64,000 nt of DNA from Micromonospora sp. WMMD980 (GCF_029626035.1 NZ_JARUBE010000003.1:6200001-6264000), one strand, 5' to 3'; shown: positions 46,708 to 58,004, counted from the first letter of the stretch. Program-made: numbers and translations. Notes: generated from the letters alone by a model not told the origin.

Positions 46708-47901
46708 GTGGCGAAGGCGAAGTTCGAGCGGACTAAGCCGCACGTCAACATCGGCACCATTGGTCACATCGACCACGGTAAGACGACGCTGACGGCGGCC
46801 ATCACGAAGGTCCTGCACGACCAGTACCCGGACCTGAACCCGTACACGCCGTTCGACGAGATCGACAAGGCGCCGGAGGAGAAGGCCCGCGGCATCACGA
46901 TCTCGATCGCGCACGTCGAGTACCAGACCGAGGCGCGTCACTACGCGCACGTCGACTGCCCCGGTCACGCCGACTACATCAAGAACATGATCACCGGTGC
47001 CGCGCAGATGGACGGCGCGATCCTGGTGGTGGCGGCGACCGACGGCCCGATGCCGCAGACCCGCGAGCACGTGCTGCTGGCCCGTCAGGTCGGTGTGCCG
47101 TACATCGTCGTGGCGCTCAACAAGAGCGACATGGTCGACGACGAGGAGCTCCTGGAGCTCGTCGAGCTCGAGGTCCGCGAGCTGCTCTCCTCGCAGGAGT
47201 ACCCGGGCGACGACCTGCCGGTCGTCCAGGTCTCCGCGCTGAAGGCGCTCGAGGGCGACCCGGTCTGGACCGAGAAGCTGCTCGAGCTGATGAGCGCGGT
47301 CGACACCGCGATCCCGCAGCCGGAGCGCGAGACCGAGAAGCCGTTCCTCATGCCCGTCGAGGACGTGTTCACGATCACCGGTCGTGGCACCGTCGTCACC
47401 GGTCGTGTCGAGCGTGGCGTGCTGCTCCCGAACGAGGACGTCGAGGTCGTCGGCATCCGCGAGAAGGGCTTCAAGACCAAGGTCACCGCGATCGAGATGT
47501 TCCGGAAGACCCTGGACGACGCCCGCGCAGGCGAGAACGTCGGTCTGCTGCTGCGTGGCACCAAGCGCGAGGACGTCGAGCGCGGCATGGTCGTCATCAA
47601 GCCGGGCACCACGACCCCGCACACGGAGTTCGAGGCGACGGTCTACATCCTCTCCAAGGAGGAGGGTGGCCGCCACACCCCGTTCTTCCAGAACTACCGT
47701 CCGCAGTTCTACTTCCGGACCACGGACGTCACCGGCGTCGTCACGCTGCCCGAGGGCACCGAGATGGTCATGCCGGGCGACAACACCTCGATGTCGGTGA
47801 AGCTGATCCAGCCCATCGCCATGGAGGACAACCTGAAGTTCGCGATTCGCGAGGGTGGTCGTACGGTCGGCGCGGGTCGCGTCACCAAGATCATCAAGTG
47901 A
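46708..47901 (+). CDS. tuf: Elongation factor Tu
   Basis: The 397-residue GTPase has [38 protein letters not shown] and [10 protein letters not shown], plus domains II and III ending [10 protein letters not shown]. It delivers aminoacyl-tRNA. GTG 46708 has AGGAGGACACC upstream. A TAGGCT hexamer near 46578 could be part of its own promoter. A short 7-bp hairpin (46522-46539) lies just after fusA. Confidence 0.98.
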   Translation: MAKAKFERTKPHVNIGTIGHIDHGKTTLTAAITKVLHDQYPDLNPYTPFDEIDKAPEEKARGITISIAHVEYQTEARHYAHVDCPGHADYIKNMITGAAQMDGAILVVAATDGPMPQTREHVLLARQVGVPYIVVALNKSDMVDDEELLELVELEVRELLSSQEYPGDDLPVVQVSALKALEGDPVWTEKLLELMSAVDTAIPQPERETEKPFLMPVEDVFTITGRGTVVTGRVERGVLLPNEDVEVVGIREKGFKTKVTAIEMFRKTLDDARAGENVGLLLRGTKREDVERGMVVIKPGTTTPHTEFEATVYILSKEEGGRHTPFFQNYRPQFYFRTTDVTGVVTLPEGTEMVMPGDNTSMSVKLIQPIAMEDNLKFAIREGGRTVGAGRVTKIIK

Positions 47902-47916
47902 GCTGGGTAACCCCGA

Positions 47917-47946
47917 TTAGCGTCGCCGCCGGTCGTGCGGCATACT
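47917..47946 (+). promoter_or_regulatory. Possible promoter of the S10 operon
   Basis: TTAGCG (47917-47922), an 18-bp spacer, CATACT (47941-47946). The -35 is weak. The 356-bp region 47902-48257 has no gene; it holds this site, a 13-bp hairpin and the shared leader element. Confidence 0.45.
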
Positions 47947-48024
47947 AGTCAGGTTGCGTAACGGCAGTGGGTCGACCGCGTCCGGCTGAGGCTGGACCTC
48001 CGGGAGGCAGGCTGTCATCGCGTG

Positions 48025-48057
48025 GGGTGGTTGATCGCCATCAGCGGTCAACCACCC
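48025..48057 (+). promoter_or_regulatory. Hairpin in the rpsJ leader
   Basis: gggtggttgatcg and cggtcaaccaccc pair over 13 bp with one G-U and a 7-nt loop. It lies in the long rpsJ leader and could regulate the S10 operon. Confidence 0.5.
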
Positions 48058-48154
48058 TCGCGCGGCGTCCAGGTCGTGTTATCCGCGATCGGCGCCATGA
48101 CCCACCGCGAGGTCAGAGAATCGCTCCGGAGCCCCGGGGCGGAGCCTGGTCCAC

Positions 48155-48178
48155 GGGCGCGACACGCCCGACCGCGGG
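48155..48178 (+). promoter_or_regulatory. Shared leader element, rpsJ copy
   Basis: 48159-48178 repeats the rpsL leader sequence at 43330-43349. Here GGGCG-CGACA-CGCCC gives the same 5-bp stem with a loop two bases longer. Confidence 0.6.
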
Positions 48179-48257
48179 GGTCGGCGGAAGTGGGCCTGTA
48201 CCAGCCGGTACAGGTGCCCGCAACACAGCGGCATCGAGAGAAGGAACAGAAGCCACC

Positions 48258-48566
48258 ATGGCGGGACAGAAGATCCGCATCCGGCTCAAGGCCTATGACC
48301 ACGAGGTCGTCGACTCCTCGGCTCGGAAGATCGTCGAGACGGTGACGCGTACCGGGGCGCAGGTCGCTGGCCCGGTGCCGCTGCCCACGGAGATCAACCG
48401 TTTCTGCGTCATCCGCTCGCCGCACAAGTACAAGGACTCGCGCGAGCACTTCGAGATGCGCACGCACAAGCGTCTGATCGACATCATCGACCCGACCCCG
48501 AAGACGGTCGACTCGCTCATGCGCCTCGACCTGCCGGCTGGCGTCGACATCGAGATCAAGCTGTAG
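48258..48566 (+). CDS. rpsJ: 30S ribosomal protein uS10
   Basis: The 102-residue protein is uS10 ([49 protein letters not shown]). It also acts with NusB in antitermination. ATG 48258 follows GAGAAGGAA. It is the first gene of the S10 operon, with a leader of about 300 nt. Confidence 0.98.
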
Positions 48567-48577
48567 GGATCGATCAA

Positions 48578-49243
48578 ATGGACAGGCAAGTCAAGGGGAT
48601 CCTGGGCGCCAAGCTCGGCATGACCCAGGTCTGGGACAACAACAAGGTCGTCCCCGTGACCGTGGTCGAGGCCGGCCCGTGCGTCGTGAGCCAGGTCCGT
48701 AGCGCCGACAAGGACGGCTACTCCGCCGTTCAGCTCGCCTACGGAGCCATCGACCCGCGCAAGGTCAAGAAGCCGGTCGCCGGGCACTACGCCAAGGCGG
48801 ACGTCGCGCCGCGCCGGCACATCGTCGAGCTGCGCACCGCCGACGCCGCGGACTACACGCCGGGCCAGGAGGTCACGGTAGGCGAGTTCCCGGCCGGCGC
48901 CGTGATCGATGTGACCGGCAAGACCAAGGGCAAGGGTTACGCCGGCCCGATGAAGCGGCACGGCTTCCACGGTCTGCGCGCCAGCCACGGTGTCGAGCGC
49001 AAGCACCGCTCGCCCGGCTCGATCGGCGCCTGCGCGACCCCGGGTCGCGTCTTCAAGGGCACCCGGATGGCGGGCCGGATGGGTGGCGTGCGCTACACCG
49101 TCCAGAACCTGACCGTCCAGGCGGTCGACACCGAGAACAACCTCCTGCTCGTCCGCGGCGCCATTCCCGGCCCGAAGGGCGCGCTGGTCCTGGTCCGCAC
49201 CGCGGCCAAGGCGAAGGTGAAGAAGGGCGGTGTGGCCAAGTGA
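48578..49243 (+). CDS. rplC: 50S ribosomal protein uL3
   Basis: The 221-residue protein is uL3 ([70 protein letters not shown]). It binds near the peptidyl-transferase centre. ATG 48578; its stop overlaps the rplD GTG (GTGA). Confidence 0.98.
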   Translation: MDRQVKGILGAKLGMTQVWDNNKVVPVTVVEAGPCVVSQVRSADKDGYSAVQLAYGAIDPRKVKKPVAGHYAKADVAPRRHIVELRTADAADYTPGQEVTVGEFPAGAVIDVTGKTKGKGYAGPMKRHGFHGLRASHGVERKHRSPGSIGACATPGRVFKGTRMAGRMGGVRYTVQNLTVQAVDTENNLLLVRGAIPGPKGALVLVRTAAKAKVKKGGVAK

Positions 49244-49905
49244 CCACCGTTGACGTCCGCAACGTCGAAGGCGGCAAGAGCGGCTCCGTCGAGCTGCCGG
49301 CCGACATCTTCGACGTGCAGGCGAACATCGCGCTGATGCACCAGGTCGTGGTGGCTCAGCTCGCGGCGGCCCGCCAGGGTACGCACAAGACCAAGAGCCG
49401 CGGCGAGGTCTCCGGCGGTGGCCGGAAGCCCTACAAGCAGAAGGGCACCGGCCGTGCCCGCCAGGGCTCGACCCGCGCCCCGCAGTTCGCCGGCGGCGGC
49501 GTGGTCCACGGCCCGGTGCCGCGCGACTACAGCCAGCGGACCCCGAAGAAGATGAAGGCCGCCGCCCTGCGTGGCGCCCTCTCCGACCGGGCTCGCGCCG
49601 GCCAGGTGCACGTCGTCGAGGCGTTCGTCTCGGGCGAGCAGCCGTCCACCAAGGCGGCTCTGGCCACGCTGACCAAGCTGACCAGCGCCCGTCGGGTCCT
49701 GGTCGTGCTGAGCAGCACCGACGAGCTGAACTGGGTGTCGCTGCGGAACCTGCGCAACGCGCGGGACAGCCGGGTGCACCTCATCGAGGCCGGCCAGCTC
49801 AACACCTATGACGTGCTGGTGGCCGACGACGTGGTCTTCACCAAGGAGGCCCTGGACGAGTTCCTGGGCGTGCCAGCCGAGACCACCGAGGAGGGTGGCA
49901 AGTGA
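49240..49905 (+). CDS. rplD: 50S ribosomal protein uL4
   Basis: The 221-residue protein is uL4, with the loop [38 protein letters not shown] that lines the exit tunnel. In E. coli L4 represses the S10 operon; whether that applies here is unknown. GTG 49240 overlaps rplC, and its stop overlaps rplW. Confidence 0.98.
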   Translation: MTTVDVRNVEGGKSGSVELPADIFDVQANIALMHQVVVAQLAAARQGTHKTKSRGEVSGGGRKPYKQKGTGRARQGSTRAPQFAGGGVVHGPVPRDYSQRTPKKMKAAALRGALSDRARAGQVHVVEAFVSGEQPSTKAALATLTKLTSARRVLVVLSSTDELNWVSLRNLRNARDSRVHLIEAGQLNTYDVLVADDVVFTKEALDEFLGVPAETTEEGGK

Positions 49906-50204
49906 GCACGATCGCCGATCCGCGTGACGTCATCGTCGCGCCGGTCGTCTCGGAGAAGAGCTACAGCGAGCTGAACCGGAACTGGTACACCTTCCTGGTG
50001 CACCCGGACGCGAACAAGACCGAGATCAAGATCGCTATCCAGCAGATCTTCAACGTCCGCGTCCTGACGGTCAACACGCTCAACCGCGAGGGCAAGCGCA
50101 AGCGGACCCGCACCGGGTTCGGCAAGCGCAAGGACACCAAGCGCGCGATGGTGAAGCTGGCTGACGGTGACCGTATCGAGGCCTTCGGCGGCCCGGTCAG
50201 CTGA
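49902..50204 (+). CDS. rplW: 50S ribosomal protein uL23
   Basis: The 100-residue protein is uL23 ([40 protein letters not shown]), a tunnel-exit protein that docks trigger factor and SRP. GTG 49902 overlaps the rplD stop. Confidence 0.97.
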   Translation: MSTIADPRDVIVAPVVSEKSYSELNRNWYTFLVHPDANKTEIKIAIQQIFNVRVLTVNTLNREGKRKRTRTGFGKRKDTKRAMVKLADGDRIEAFGGPVS

Positions 50205-50216
50205 GGGGTGTAGACA

Positions 50217-51056
50217 ATGGCTATCCGTAAGTACAAGCCGACGACGCCGGGCCGACGCGGTTCCAGCGTCGCCGACTTCGCCGAGATCACCCGGTCCACG
50301 CCGGAGAAGTCGCTGCTGGCCCCGCTGCCGAAGAAGGGCGGGCGCAACGCCCACGGCCGGATCACCACCCGGCACCACGGTGGCGGTCACAAGCGGCAGT
50401 ACCGTCTGATCGACTTCAAGCGGGTCGACAAGGACGGCGTGCCTGCGAAGGTCGCCCACATCGAGTACGACCCGAACCGCACCGCGCGCATCGCGCTGCT
50501 GCACTACGCCGACGGCGAGAAGCGCTACATCCTCGCGCCGAAGGACCTGAAGCAGGGCGACCGCGTCGAGTCCGGTCCGGGCGCCGACATCAAGCCGGGC
50601 AACAACCTGCCGCTGCGCAACATCCCGGTCGGTACGACGGTCCACAACGTGGAGCTGCGTCCGGGCGGTGGCGCCAAGCTGGCCCGCTCGGCCGGCGTCG
50701 GCATCCAGCTGCTCGGCCGTGAGGGCGCGTACGCGACCCTGCGTATGCCGTCCGGCGAGATCCGGCGGGTCGACGTGCGCTGCCGCGCGAGCGTCGGCGA
50801 GATCGGCAACGCCGACCAGTCGAACATCAACTGGGGCAAGGCCGGCCGCATGCGCTGGAAGGGCAAGCGCCCCACGGTCCGTGGTGTCGCCATGAACCCG
50901 GTCGACCACCCGCACGGTGGTGGTGAGGGTAAGACCTCCGGTGGTCGCCACCCGGTCAACCCGCAGGGTAAGCCCGAGGGCCGTACCCGTCGTAAGGGCC
51001 AGCCGAGCGACCGGCTGATCGTCCGCCGCCGCTACGCCACGCGTAAGCGCGGCTGA
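50217..51056 (+). CDS. rplB: 50S ribosomal protein uL2
   Basis: The 279-residue protein is uL2 ([35 protein letters not shown]). The C-terminal [16 protein letters not shown] loop holds the histidine important for peptidyl-transferase activity. ATG 50217. Confidence 0.98.
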   Translation: MAIRKYKPTTPGRRGSSVADFAEITRSTPEKSLLAPLPKKGGRNAHGRITTRHHGGGHKRQYRLIDFKRVDKDGVPAKVAHIEYDPNRTARIALLHYADGEKRYILAPKDLKQGDRVESGPGADIKPGNNLPLRNIPVGTTVHNVELRPGGGAKLARSAGVGIQLLGREGAYATLRMPSGEIRRVDVRCRASVGEIGNADQSNINWGKAGRMRWKGKRPTVRGVAMNPVDHPHGGGEGKTSGGRHPVNPQGKPEGRTRRKGQPSDRLIVRRRYATRKRG

Positions 51057-51068
51057 GGGAGATAAGAC

Positions 51069-51350
51069 ATGCCTCGCAGCCTGAAGAAGGGCCCGTTCGT
51101 CGACGACCACCTGCTCAAGAAGGTGGAGACGCAGAACGACAAGGGCTCGAAGAACGTGATCAAGACCTGGTCGCGGCGCTCGACGATCATCCCGGAGATG
51201 CTGGGTCACACGATCGCCGTGCACGACGGACGCAAGCACGTCCCGGTCTTCGTGACCGAGGCCATGGTCGGGCACAAGCTCGGCGAGTTCGCGCTGACCC
51301 GCACGTTCAAGGGTCACGAGAAGGACGACCGGAAGAGCCGCCGGCGCTGA
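51069..51350 (+). CDS. rpsS: 30S ribosomal protein uS19
   Basis: The 93-residue protein is uS19 ([46 protein letters not shown]). GGGAGAT precedes ATG 51069. Confidence 0.98.
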   Translation: MPRSLKKGPFVDDHLLKKVETQNDKGSKNVIKTWSRRSTIIPEMLGHTIAVHDGRKHVPVFVTEAMVGHKLGEFALTRTFKGHEKDDRKSRRR

Positions 51351-51390
51351 CGCCGCGGGCATACGGATAGAGGAACAAGGGGTTACAGCG

Positions 51391-51849
51391 ATGCCAGGAA
51401 AGGGCGACGCTCCGGTGCTTCCGGGCGCGCGGGCGGTTGCGCGGCACGTGCGCATCTCGCCGATGAAGGCGCGCCGGGTGGTCAACCTCGTCCGCGGCCT
51501 GCCCGCGAAGGAGGCGCTCACGGTGCTGCAGTTCGCGCCGCAGGCTGCGAGCGAGCAGGTGTACAAGGTGCTCGCGAGCGCGATCGCCAACGCGGAGAAC
51601 AACGAGCGGCTGGACCCCGACGCGCTGCTCGTCAGCGAGGCGTTCGTCGACGAGGGCCCGACGATGAAGCGGTTCCGGCCGCGGGCGCAGGGCCGGGCCT
51701 ACCGGATCCGCAAGCGGACCTGCCACATCACCGTGGCGGTCGAGGCGGTGGCTCCGGCCGCGCCGAGGAAGTCGGCCAAGAAGGCCGCTCCGGCCAAGCA
51801 GGCCGAGCCGGCGGCGCAGGGGCAGAGCACGACGGAGGGTGCCGAGTAA
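51391..51849 (+). CDS. rplV: 50S ribosomal protein uL22
   Basis: The 152-residue protein is uL22 ([43 protein letters not shown]), with an Ala/Lys-rich tail of about 35 residues. Its stop overlaps the rpsC start (TAATG). Confidence 0.97.
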   Translation: MPGKGDAPVLPGARAVARHVRISPMKARRVVNLVRGLPAKEALTVLQFAPQAASEQVYKVLASAIANAENNERLDPDALLVSEAFVDEGPTMKRFRPRAQGRAYRIRKRTCHITVAVEAVAPAAPRKSAKKAAPAKQAEPAAQGQSTTEGAE

Positions 51850-52730
51850 TGGGTCAGAAGGTTCACCCCACTGGGTTCCGGCTCGGCATCTCGACCGACT
51901 GGAAGTCCCGCTGGTTCGCGGACAAGCTCTACAAGGACTACATCGGCGAGGATGTCAAGATCCGCCGGATGATGTCCAAGGGCCTCGAGCGCGCCGGGAT
52001 CTCCAAGGTCGACATCGAGCGCACCCGGGACCGGGTCCGCGTCGACATCCACACCGCCCGGCCGGGCATCGTCATCGGCCGTAAGGGTGCGGAGGCCGAC
52101 CGGATCCGCGGCGAGCTGGAGAAGCTCACCGGCAAGCAGGTCCAGCTGAACATCATCGAGGTGAAGAGCCCCGAGGCCGACGCTCAGCTGGTCGCCCAGG
52201 GCGTCGCCGAGCAGCTGTCCAGCCGGGTCAGCTTCCGTCGGGCCATGCGCAAGTCGATGCAGTCCGCGATGAAGAACCCCGCCTGCAAGGGCATCCGGGT
52301 TCAGGTCTCGGGCCGTCTCGGCGGCGCCGAGATGAGCCGGACCGAGTTCTACCGCGAGGGCCGGGTCCCGCTGCACACGCTGCGGGCCAACATCGAGTAC
52401 GGCTTCTTCGAGGCCCGTACCACCTTCGGCCGGATCGGCGTGAAGGTCTGGATCTACAAGGGCGACGCCGTCCCGGGCCGCGAGGCCCCGGCCGAGGCCG
52501 CCCCGTCGCGCGGCCCGCGCCGCGACCGTGGCGACCGGCCGGACCGGCCGCGTCGTGGCCGGTCGGGCTCGTCGGGTACGACCGCCGGCGGTACCGAGGC
52601 CGGCCGGGCTGCCGCGACCACCATCGCGCAGCAGGCGGAGACGCCGGCCGGTGAGCCGGTCGACAGCAACGCTGTCGCCGCCGCCGCCTCGGCTCCGAAC
52701 CAGCCGGCAGAACAGCAGCAGGAGGGCTGA
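51849..52730 (+). CDS. rpsC: 30S ribosomal protein uS3
   Basis: The 293-residue protein has the KH domain ([21 protein letters not shown]) and the S3 C-terminal domain ([37 protein letters not shown]). It ends in a low-complexity Arg/Pro/Ala tail of about 75 residues, longer than in most bacteria. ATG 51849. Confidence 0.97.
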   Translation: MGQKVHPTGFRLGISTDWKSRWFADKLYKDYIGEDVKIRRMMSKGLERAGISKVDIERTRDRVRVDIHTARPGIVIGRKGAEADRIRGELEKLTGKQVQLNIIEVKSPEADAQLVAQGVAEQLSSRVSFRRAMRKSMQSAMKNPACKGIRVQVSGRLGGAEMSRTEFYREGRVPLHTLRANIEYGFFEARTTFGRIGVKVWIYKGDAVPGREAPAEAAPSRGPRRDRGDRPDRPRRGRSGSSGTTAGGTEAGRAAATTIAQQAETPAGEPVDSNAVAAAASAPNQPAEQQQEG

Positions 52731-52733
52731 CAG

Positions 52734-53159
52734 ATGCTGATGCCGCGCAAGCCCCCGAAGGGCTTCCGCAAGCCGCACCACCCGGACCGCCACGGCGCGT
52801 CCAAGGGTGGTAACCGGGTGGTGTTCGGCGAGTTCGGGATCCAGGCTCTCGAGCCGGCGTACGTGACCAACCGCCAGATCGAGTCGGCGCGTATCGCGAT
52901 GACCCGCCACATCAAGCGTGGCGGCAAGGTCTGGATCACGATCTTCCCGGACCAGGCCCTCACCAAGAAGCCTGCCGAGACCCGGATGGGTTCCGGTAAG
53001 GGTTCGCCCGAGTGGTGGGTCGCCAACGTGAAGCCGGGGCGGGTCCTCTTCGAGATGTCCTTCCCCAACGAGCAGATCGCGCGAGAGGCGATGCGTCGCG
53101 CGATCCACAAGCTCCCGATGAAGTGCCGCATTGTTACGCGCGAAGTGGGTGAATCCTGA
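52734..53159 (+). CDS. rplP: 50S ribosomal protein uL16
   Basis: The 141-residue protein is uL16 ([41 protein letters not shown]). It helps position tRNA. The stop overlaps the rpmC ATG. Confidence 0.98.
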   Translation: MLMPRKPPKGFRKPHHPDRHGASKGGNRVVFGEFGIQALEPAYVTNRQIESARIAMTRHIKRGGKVWITIFPDQALTKKPAETRMGSGKGSPEWWVANVKPGRVLFEMSFPNEQIAREAMRRAIHKLPMKCRIVTREVGES

Positions 53160-53395
53160 TGGCAGCGGGCGTCAAGGCCTCCGAGCTGCGTGAGCTCTCC
53201 GAGGAGGAGCTGGTCACGAAGCTGCGCGAGGCGAAGGCGGAGCTGTTCAACCTCCGCGTGCAGGGCGCGACCGGGCAGCTGGACAACAACCGGCGGCTGC
53301 AGGTCATCCGTCGGGAGATCGCCCGGATCTACACGATCATGCGTGAGCGTGAGTTGGGTCTCTCGACCGCGCCGACTGAGGTGACTGCATCATGA
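53159..53395 (+). CDS. rpmC: 50S ribosomal protein uL29
   Basis: The 78-residue protein is uL29 ([49 protein letters not shown]). It lies at the tunnel exit. It overlaps rplP by one base and rpsQ by four. Confidence 0.97.
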   Translation: MAAGVKASELRELSEEELVTKLREAKAELFNLRVQGATGQLDNNRRLQVIRREIARIYTIMRERELGLSTAPTEVTAS

Positions 53396-53670
53396 GTGAC
53401 GAGAACGCCACCGCCACCGTGCGGGCCCGCCGTAAGGTCCGTGAGGGCCTCGTGGTGAGCGACAAGATGGACAAGACCGTCGTGGTCGAGGTCGAGGACC
53501 GGGTCAAGCACGCGCTGTACGGCAAGATCATGCGCCGTACGAGCAAGCTCAAGGTGCACGACGAGCAGAACTCGGCCGGCATCGGCGACCGGGTCCTGAT
53601 CATGGAGACCCGGCCGCTCTCCGCCACCAAGCGGTGGCGGCTCGTGGAAATCCTCGAGAAGGCCAAGTAG
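53392..53670 (+). CDS. rpsQ: 30S ribosomal protein uS17
   Basis: The 92-residue protein is uS17 ([47 protein letters not shown]). ATG 53392 overlaps the rpmC stop. It is the last gene before the hairpin that separates the S10 and spc blocks. Confidence 0.98.
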   Translation: MSDENATATVRARRKVREGLVVSDKMDKTVVVEVEDRVKHALYGKIMRRTSKLKVHDEQNSAGIGDRVLIMETRPLSATKRWRLVEILEKAK

Positions 53671-53718
53671 CGAAGGCTCGAGCTCGGCCGGTATCGGTCG
53701 GGCGCAGGTTCCGCCAGG

Positions 53719-53743
53719 CTCCGGCCGCCCCCGGCGGCCGGAG
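53719..53743 (+). terminator. Hairpin at the S10/spc operon boundary
   Basis: ctccggccgcc and ggcggccggag form a perfect 11-bp stem with loop ccc, in the 97-bp gap between rpsQ and rplN. Confidence 0.65.
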
Positions 53744-53767
53744 AACCGGCAGACATAGGAGATAGAC

Positions 53768-54136
53768 GTGATTCAGCAGGAGTCGCGACTGCGCGTCGCC
53801 GACAACACGGGTGCCCGGGAGATCCTGTGCATCCGGGTTCTCGGTGGCTCCGGTCGGCGCTACGCGAGCATCGGCGACGTCATCGTGGCCACGGTCAAGG
53901 ACGCGATCCCCGGTGCCGGTGTGAAGAAGGGCGACGTCGTCAAGGCCGTCGTCGTTCGGACCGCCAAGGAGAGGCGGCGGCCGGACGGGTCGTACATCCG
54001 CTTCGACGAGAACGCCGCCGTCATCATCAAGGACGGCGGGGACCCGCGCGGTACCCGCATCTTCGGCCCGGTGGGCCGCGAGCTGCGGGACAAGCGGTTC
54101 ATGAAGATCATCTCTCTCGCGCCGGAGGTGTTGTGA
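53768..54136 (+). CDS. rplN: 50S ribosomal protein uL14
   Basis: The 122-residue protein is uL14 ([52 protein letters not shown]). GTG 53768 has TAGGAGAT upstream. The stop overlaps rplX (GTGA). Confidence 0.98.
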   Translation: MIQQESRLRVADNTGAREILCIRVLGGSGRRYASIGDVIVATVKDAIPGAGVKKGDVVKAVVVRTAKERRRPDGSYIRFDENAAVIIKDGGDPRGTRIFGPVGRELRDKRFMKIISLAPEVL

Positions 54137-54453
54137 CCGTGAAGGTCAAGAAGGGCGACACGGTCGTCGTCATCGCCGGCAAGGACAAGGGTGCCAAGGG
54201 CAAGGTCATCGCGGCCTACCCGCGGCAGGACAAGGTCCTGGTCGAGGGCGTGAACCGGGTCAAGAAGCACACTCGCATCAGCACCACCCAGCGTGGCGCC
54301 AAGACCGGTGGCATCGTCACCCAGGAGGCCCCGATCCACGTCTCGAACGTGATGGTCGTGGACTCCGACGGCAAGCCGACCCGCGTCGGCTACCGGATCG
54401 ACGACAACGGCCAGAAGGTCCGCATCGCGCGTAGCACCGGTAAGGACCTGTGA
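54133..54453 (+). CDS. rplX: 50S ribosomal protein uL24
   Basis: The 106-residue protein is uL24, with the KOW segment [23 protein letters not shown] and [16 protein letters not shown] 54133 overlaps the rplN stop; the longer frame is a shadow of rplN. Confidence 0.97.
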   Translation: MTVKVKKGDTVVVIAGKDKGAKGKVIAAYPRQDKVLVEGVNRVKKHTRISTTQRGAKTGGIVTQEAPIHVSNVMVVDSDGKPTRVGYRIDDNGQKVRIARSTGKDL

Positions 54454-55022
54454 TGACCACGGCTACCGAAACGAAGACCCTGCCGCGTCTCAAGGAGCGG
54501 TACCGCAACGAGGTCGTGGCGAAGCTGCAGGAGCAGTACGCCTACGGCAACCCCATGCAGGTGCCCGGTCTGGTCAAGATCGTGGTCAACATGGGTGTCG
54601 GCGAGGCCGCTCGGGACGCCAAGCTGATCGACGGCGCCGTCCGCGACCTGGCCACCATCACCGGCCAGAAGCCGCTGGTCCGGCGGGCCACCAAGTCCAT
54701 CGCGCAGTTCAAGCTGCGCGAGGGCATGCCGATCGGCGCGAAGGTCACCCTGCGCGGCGACCGGATGTGGGAGTTCCTGGACCGGCTGCTGTCCATCGCG
54801 CTGCCGCGTATCCGTGACTTCCGCGGTCTGGACGGGCGCAAGCTCGACGGGCACGGCAACTACACGTTCGGCCTGACCGAGCAGTCGGTGTTCCACGAGA
54901 TCGACCAGGACAAGATCGATCGCCAGCGGGGCATGGACATCACGGTGGTCACGACCGCCACGACCGACGACGAGGGCCGGGCGCTGCTCAAGCTCCTGGG
55001 CTTCCCGTTCAAGGAGAACTGA
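54453..55022 (+). CDS. rplE: 50S ribosomal protein uL5
   Basis: The 189-residue protein is uL5 ([50 protein letters not shown]). It contacts 5S rRNA and P-site tRNA. ATG 54453 overlaps the rplX stop; GTG 54450 is an alternative. Confidence 0.98.
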   Translation: MTTATETKTLPRLKERYRNEVVAKLQEQYAYGNPMQVPGLVKIVVNMGVGEAARDAKLIDGAVRDLATITGQKPLVRRATKSIAQFKLREGMPIGAKVTLRGDRMWEFLDRLLSIALPRIRDFRGLDGRKLDGHGNYTFGLTEQSVFHEIDQDKIDRQRGMDITVVTTATTDDEGRALLKLLGFPFKEN

Positions 55023-55023
55023 G

Positions 55024-55209
55024 ATGGCCAAGAAGGCGCTGATCCTCAAGGCGGCCGCGAAGCCGAAGTTCTCGGTTCGCGCGTACACCCGCTGCCAGCG
55101 GTGCGGGCGTCCGAAGGCGGTCTACCGCAAGTTCGGTCTCTGCCGGGTGTGCATCCGGGAGATGGCCCACCGCGGTGAGCTGCCCGGCGTGTCCAAGGCT
55201 TCCTGGTAA
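55024..55209 (+). CDS. rpsN: 30S ribosomal protein uS14, zinc type
   Basis: The 61-residue protein is the short zinc-binding (type Z) uS14, with Cys24/27 (CQRCG) and Cys40/43 (CRVC). This is the housekeeping form in many actinobacteria. It lies 1 bp after rplE. Confidence 0.98.
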   Translation: MAKKALILKAAAKPKFSVRAYTRCQRCGRPKAVYRKFGLCRVCIREMAHRGELPGVSKASW

Positions 55210-55307
55210 TAGCCCGGCGCGCTCCGGCGCGTCAGCTGAACTGTCTCTTCGCCGTAGGCCCCGGGCCCGGCCCGGGGAACCCCGGCGAGAAAGGTTGACG
55301 AGTTTTC

Positions 55308-55715
55308 ATGACGATGACCGACCCGATCGCAGACATGCTCACGCGTCTGCGTAACGCCAACCAGGCGTACCACGACCGGGTGACGATGCCCTACTCGAAG
55401 ATCAAGGCGAACATCGCCGAGGTCCTCAAGGCCGAGGGTTACATCGCCACCTGGTCGGTCGAGGACCCCGAGGAGGGTGCCGTCGGCAAGCGACTGGTCG
55501 TCGAGCTGAAGTACGGCCAGAACCGCGAGCGGAGCCTGGCCGGCATCAAGCGCGTGTCCAAGCCCGGTCTCCGGGTGTACGCCAAGTCGGACGGGCTCCC
55601 GCGGGTGCTCGGCGGGCTGGGCGTGGCGATCATTTCGACGTCCCAGGGGCTGCTCACCGACCGGCAGGCCCGCAAGCGGAGCGTTGGCGGGGAAGTCCTC
55701 GCCTTCGTCTGGTAA
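55308..55715 (+). CDS. rpsH: 30S ribosomal protein uS8
   Basis: The 135-residue protein is uS8 ([65 protein letters not shown]). In E. coli S8 represses the spc operon. ATG 55308, or 55314 two codons in. The 98-bp gap upstream has a small ccccggg/cccgggg hairpin. Confidence 0.98.
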   Translation: MTMTDPIADMLTRLRNANQAYHDRVTMPYSKIKANIAEVLKAEGYIATWSVEDPEEGAVGKRLVVELKYGQNRERSLAGIKRVSKPGLRVYAKSDGLPRVLGGLGVAIISTSQGLLTDRQARKRSVGGEVLAFVW

Positions 55716-55731
55716 CGGGAGACTGGTAGAA

Positions 55732-56274
55732 ATGTCGCGTATTGGACGTAAGTCGATCCCGGTGCCCTCCGGCGTCGACATCACGATCGACGGCCAGACC
55801 GTCAAGGTCAAGGGCCCCAAGGGCGAGCTGAGCCACGTGCTGGCCGAGCCGATCACGGCGGAGCGCAGCGAGAACGGTGAGCTTCAGGTCAACCGGCCCA
55901 ACGACGAGCGCAAGGCCAAGGAACTGCACGGCCTGAGCCGTACCCTGGTGGCGAACATGATCGTCGGGGTGACCGAGGGCTACCGCAAGAGCCTGGAGAT
56001 CGCCGGCACCGGTTACCGCGTGACCGCCAAGGGCAAGGACCTGGAGTTCGCACTCGGGTTCTCGCACCCGGTCGTGGTGCAGGCGCCGGACGGCATCACC
56101 TTCACGGTCGAGCGGCCGACGCTGTTCCACGTGGCCGGCATCGACAAGCAGCAGGTCGGCGAGGTCGCCGCCAACATCCGGAAGATCCGTCCGCCGGAGC
56201 CCTACAAGGGCAAGGGCGTGAAGTACCAGGGCGAGGTCATCCGCCGTAAGGCCGGAAAGGCGGGCAAGAAGTGA
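55732..56274 (+). CDS. rplF: 50S ribosomal protein uL6
   Basis: The 180-residue protein is uL6 ([54 protein letters not shown]). The 3' end coding [14 protein letters not shown] is repeated in decayed form just downstream (56293-56345), so the gene was probably joined to rplR by a GTGA overlap before a small tandem duplication. Confidence 0.98.
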   Translation: MSRIGRKSIPVPSGVDITIDGQTVKVKGPKGELSHVLAEPITAERSENGELQVNRPNDERKAKELHGLSRTLVANMIVGVTEGYRKSLEIAGTGYRVTAKGKDLEFALGFSHPVVVQAPDGITFTVERPTLFHVAGIDKQQVGEVAANIRKIRPPEPYKGKGVKYQGEVIRRKAGKAGKK

Positions 56275-56292
56275 CCGCGGCCGTCAACACCC

Positions 56293-56345
56293 GGGCGAGG
56301 TCATCCGCCGGCCGTGAGGCCGTGAGAAAGGCAGGTAAGAAGTGA
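56293..56345 (+). repeat. Decayed duplicate of the rplF 3' end
   Basis: 56293-56310 is identical to 56229-56246 in rplF (gggcgaggtcatccgccg). The following sequence keeps pieces of the rest (gaaaggcaggtaagaagtga against gaaaggcgggcaagaagtga). The copy ends at the rplR GTG. Confidence 0.8.
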
Positions 56346-56731
56346 GCGCCACGCTGCTCAAGCGCCGCCGCGGCGTCGCCGCCAAGCGTGCCGTCGGGCG
56401 TGCGCGTCGGCACTTCCGGGTCCGCAAGAACGTCAGCGGCACCGGCGAGCGTCCCCGCCTCGTCGTCACCCGTTCCCTGCGGCACATGGTCGCCCAGGTC
56501 GTGGACGACACCAAGGGTCACACCCTGGCGTCGGCCTCGACCATGGACGCCTCGCTGCGCGGCGCCGAGGGCGACAAGAGCGCCCTGGCCGGCAAGGTCG
56601 GCGCCCTGCTCGCCGAGCGTGCCAAGGCCGCCGGCGTCTCGAAGGTCGTCTTCGACCGCGGTGGCAACCGGTACGCGGGGCGGGTCGCCGCGCTTGCCGA
56701 CGCCGCCCGCGAAGCCGGGCTCGAGTTCTAG
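56342..56731 (+). CDS. rplR: 50S ribosomal protein uL18
   Basis: The 129-residue protein is uL18 ([76 protein letters not shown]). It binds 5S rRNA. GTG 56342 has GGCAGGTAAGAA upstream, within the duplicated rplF tail. Confidence 0.98.
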   Translation: MSATLLKRRRGVAAKRAVGRARRHFRVRKNVSGTGERPRLVVTRSLRHMVAQVVDDTKGHTLASASTMDASLRGAEGDKSALAGKVGALLAERAKAAGVSKVVFDRGGNRYAGRVAALADAAREAGLEF

Positions 56732-56764
56732 AAACCCCGTCACGAGAGAGAAGGAAGGCTGCTG

Positions 56765-57379
56765 ATGCCAGGTCAACAGCGCCGTGGCGGCGGGTCCGGT
56801 GGCAACGAGGGTGGTCGCCGCGACAACCGCCGTGAGGGCGGCCGCGGAAACGCGCCCGTCGAGAAGACCCCGCACCTCGAGCGGGTCGTCGCGATCAACC
56901 GCGTCGCCAAGGTCGTGAAGGGTGGTCGTCGCTTCAGCTTCACCGCCCTCGTGATCGTGGGCGACGGCGACGGCACCGTCGGCGTGGGCTACGGAAAGGC
57001 CAAGGAGGTGCCCGCGGCGATCGCCAAGGGTGTCGAGGAGGCCAAGAAGCACTTCTTCAAGGTGCCGCGGATCGGTCAGTCGATCCCGCACCCGGTCACG
57101 GGCGAGGACGCCGCCGGTGTGGTGCTGCTCAAGCCGGCCTCGGCCGGTACGGGTGTCATCGCCGGTGGTCCGGTGCGTGCCGTGCTGGAGTGCGCGGGCA
57201 TCCACGACGTGCTCTCCAAGAGCCTCGGCTCGTCCAACCCGATCAACATCGTGCACGCCACCGTGGCGGCCCTGAAGGGGCTCGAGTCCCCCGAGCAGGT
57301 CGCGGCGCGTCGTGGCCTGCCGGTGGAGGACGTCGCGCCGGCCGCCATGCTGGCGTCGCGTGCGGGGGTGGCGTCCTGA
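56765..57379 (+). CDS. rpsE: 30S ribosomal protein uS5
   Basis: The 204-residue protein is uS5 with a Gly/Arg-rich N-terminal extension (about 35 residues), then [43 protein letters not shown] and [29 protein letters not shown] 56765 has GGAAGG upstream and the stop overlaps rpmD. Confidence 0.98.
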   Translation: MPGQQRRGGGSGGNEGGRRDNRREGGRGNAPVEKTPHLERVVAINRVAKVVKGGRRFSFTALVIVGDGDGTVGVGYGKAKEVPAAIAKGVEEAKKHFFKVPRIGQSIPHPVTGEDAAGVVLLKPASAGTGVIAGGPVRAVLECAGIHDVLSKSLGSSNPINIVHATVAALKGLESPEQVAARRGLPVEDVAPAAMLASRAGVAS

Positions 57380-57561
57380 TGGCACGTCTGAAGGTCACCC
57401 AGGTCCGGTCCGAGATCGGGCGCAAGCAGAACCAGCGTGACTCGCTGCGTTCGCTCGGGCTCAAGCGGATCAACGACGTGGTGGTCAAGGAGGACCGGCC
57501 GGAGATCCGCGGCATGATCTTCACGGTCAGCCACCTCGTGAAGGTCGAGGAGGTCGAGTAA
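57379..57561 (+). CDS. rpmD: 50S ribosomal protein uL30
   Basis: The 60-residue protein is uL30 ([37 protein letters not shown]). ATG 57379 overlaps the rpsE stop, and its own stop overlaps rplO. Confidence 0.97.
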   Translation: MARLKVTQVRSEIGRKQNQRDSLRSLGLKRINDVVVKEDRPEIRGMIFTVSHLVKVEEVE

Positions 57562-58004
57562 TGACGATCAAGGTGCACCACCTGCGCCCGGCGCCCGGAG
57601 CCAAGACTGACAAGACCCGTGTGGGTCGCGGTGAGGGTTCGAAGGGCAAGACCGCCGGTCGCGGTACCAAGGGTTCGAAGGCCCGGAAGAACATCTCGGC
57701 GGCGTTCGAGGGTGGGCAGATGCCCATCCACATGCGCCTGCCGAAGATGAAGGGCTTCAAGAACAAGTTCAAGGTCGTGTTCCAGGTCGTCAACCTGGAC
57801 CGGCTGGCGGAGCTCTTCCCGAACGGCGGCCAGGTCGGCCCGGTCGAGCTGGTCGAGTCCGGCGCGGTCCGCAAGGGCCACCCGGTCAAGGTGCTCGGCA
57901 CCGGCGACCTCGGCGGTGTCTCCCTCCAGGTGTCGGCGCACGCGTTCAGCGCGTCGGCCAAGGAGAAGATCACCGCGGCCGGCGGCTCGGTCACCGAGCT
58001 GTAA
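57561..58004 (+). CDS. rplO: 50S ribosomal protein uL15
   Basis: The 147-residue protein is uL15 ([57 protein letters not shown]). It is the last gene before the terminator ahead of secY. Confidence 0.98.
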   Translation: MTIKVHHLRPAPGAKTDKTRVGRGEGSKGKTAGRGTKGSKARKNISAAFEGGQMPIHMRLPKMKGFKNKFKVVFQVVNLDRLAELFPNGGQVGPVELVESGAVRKGHPVKVLGTGDLGGVSLQVSAHAFSASAKEKITAAGGSVTEL

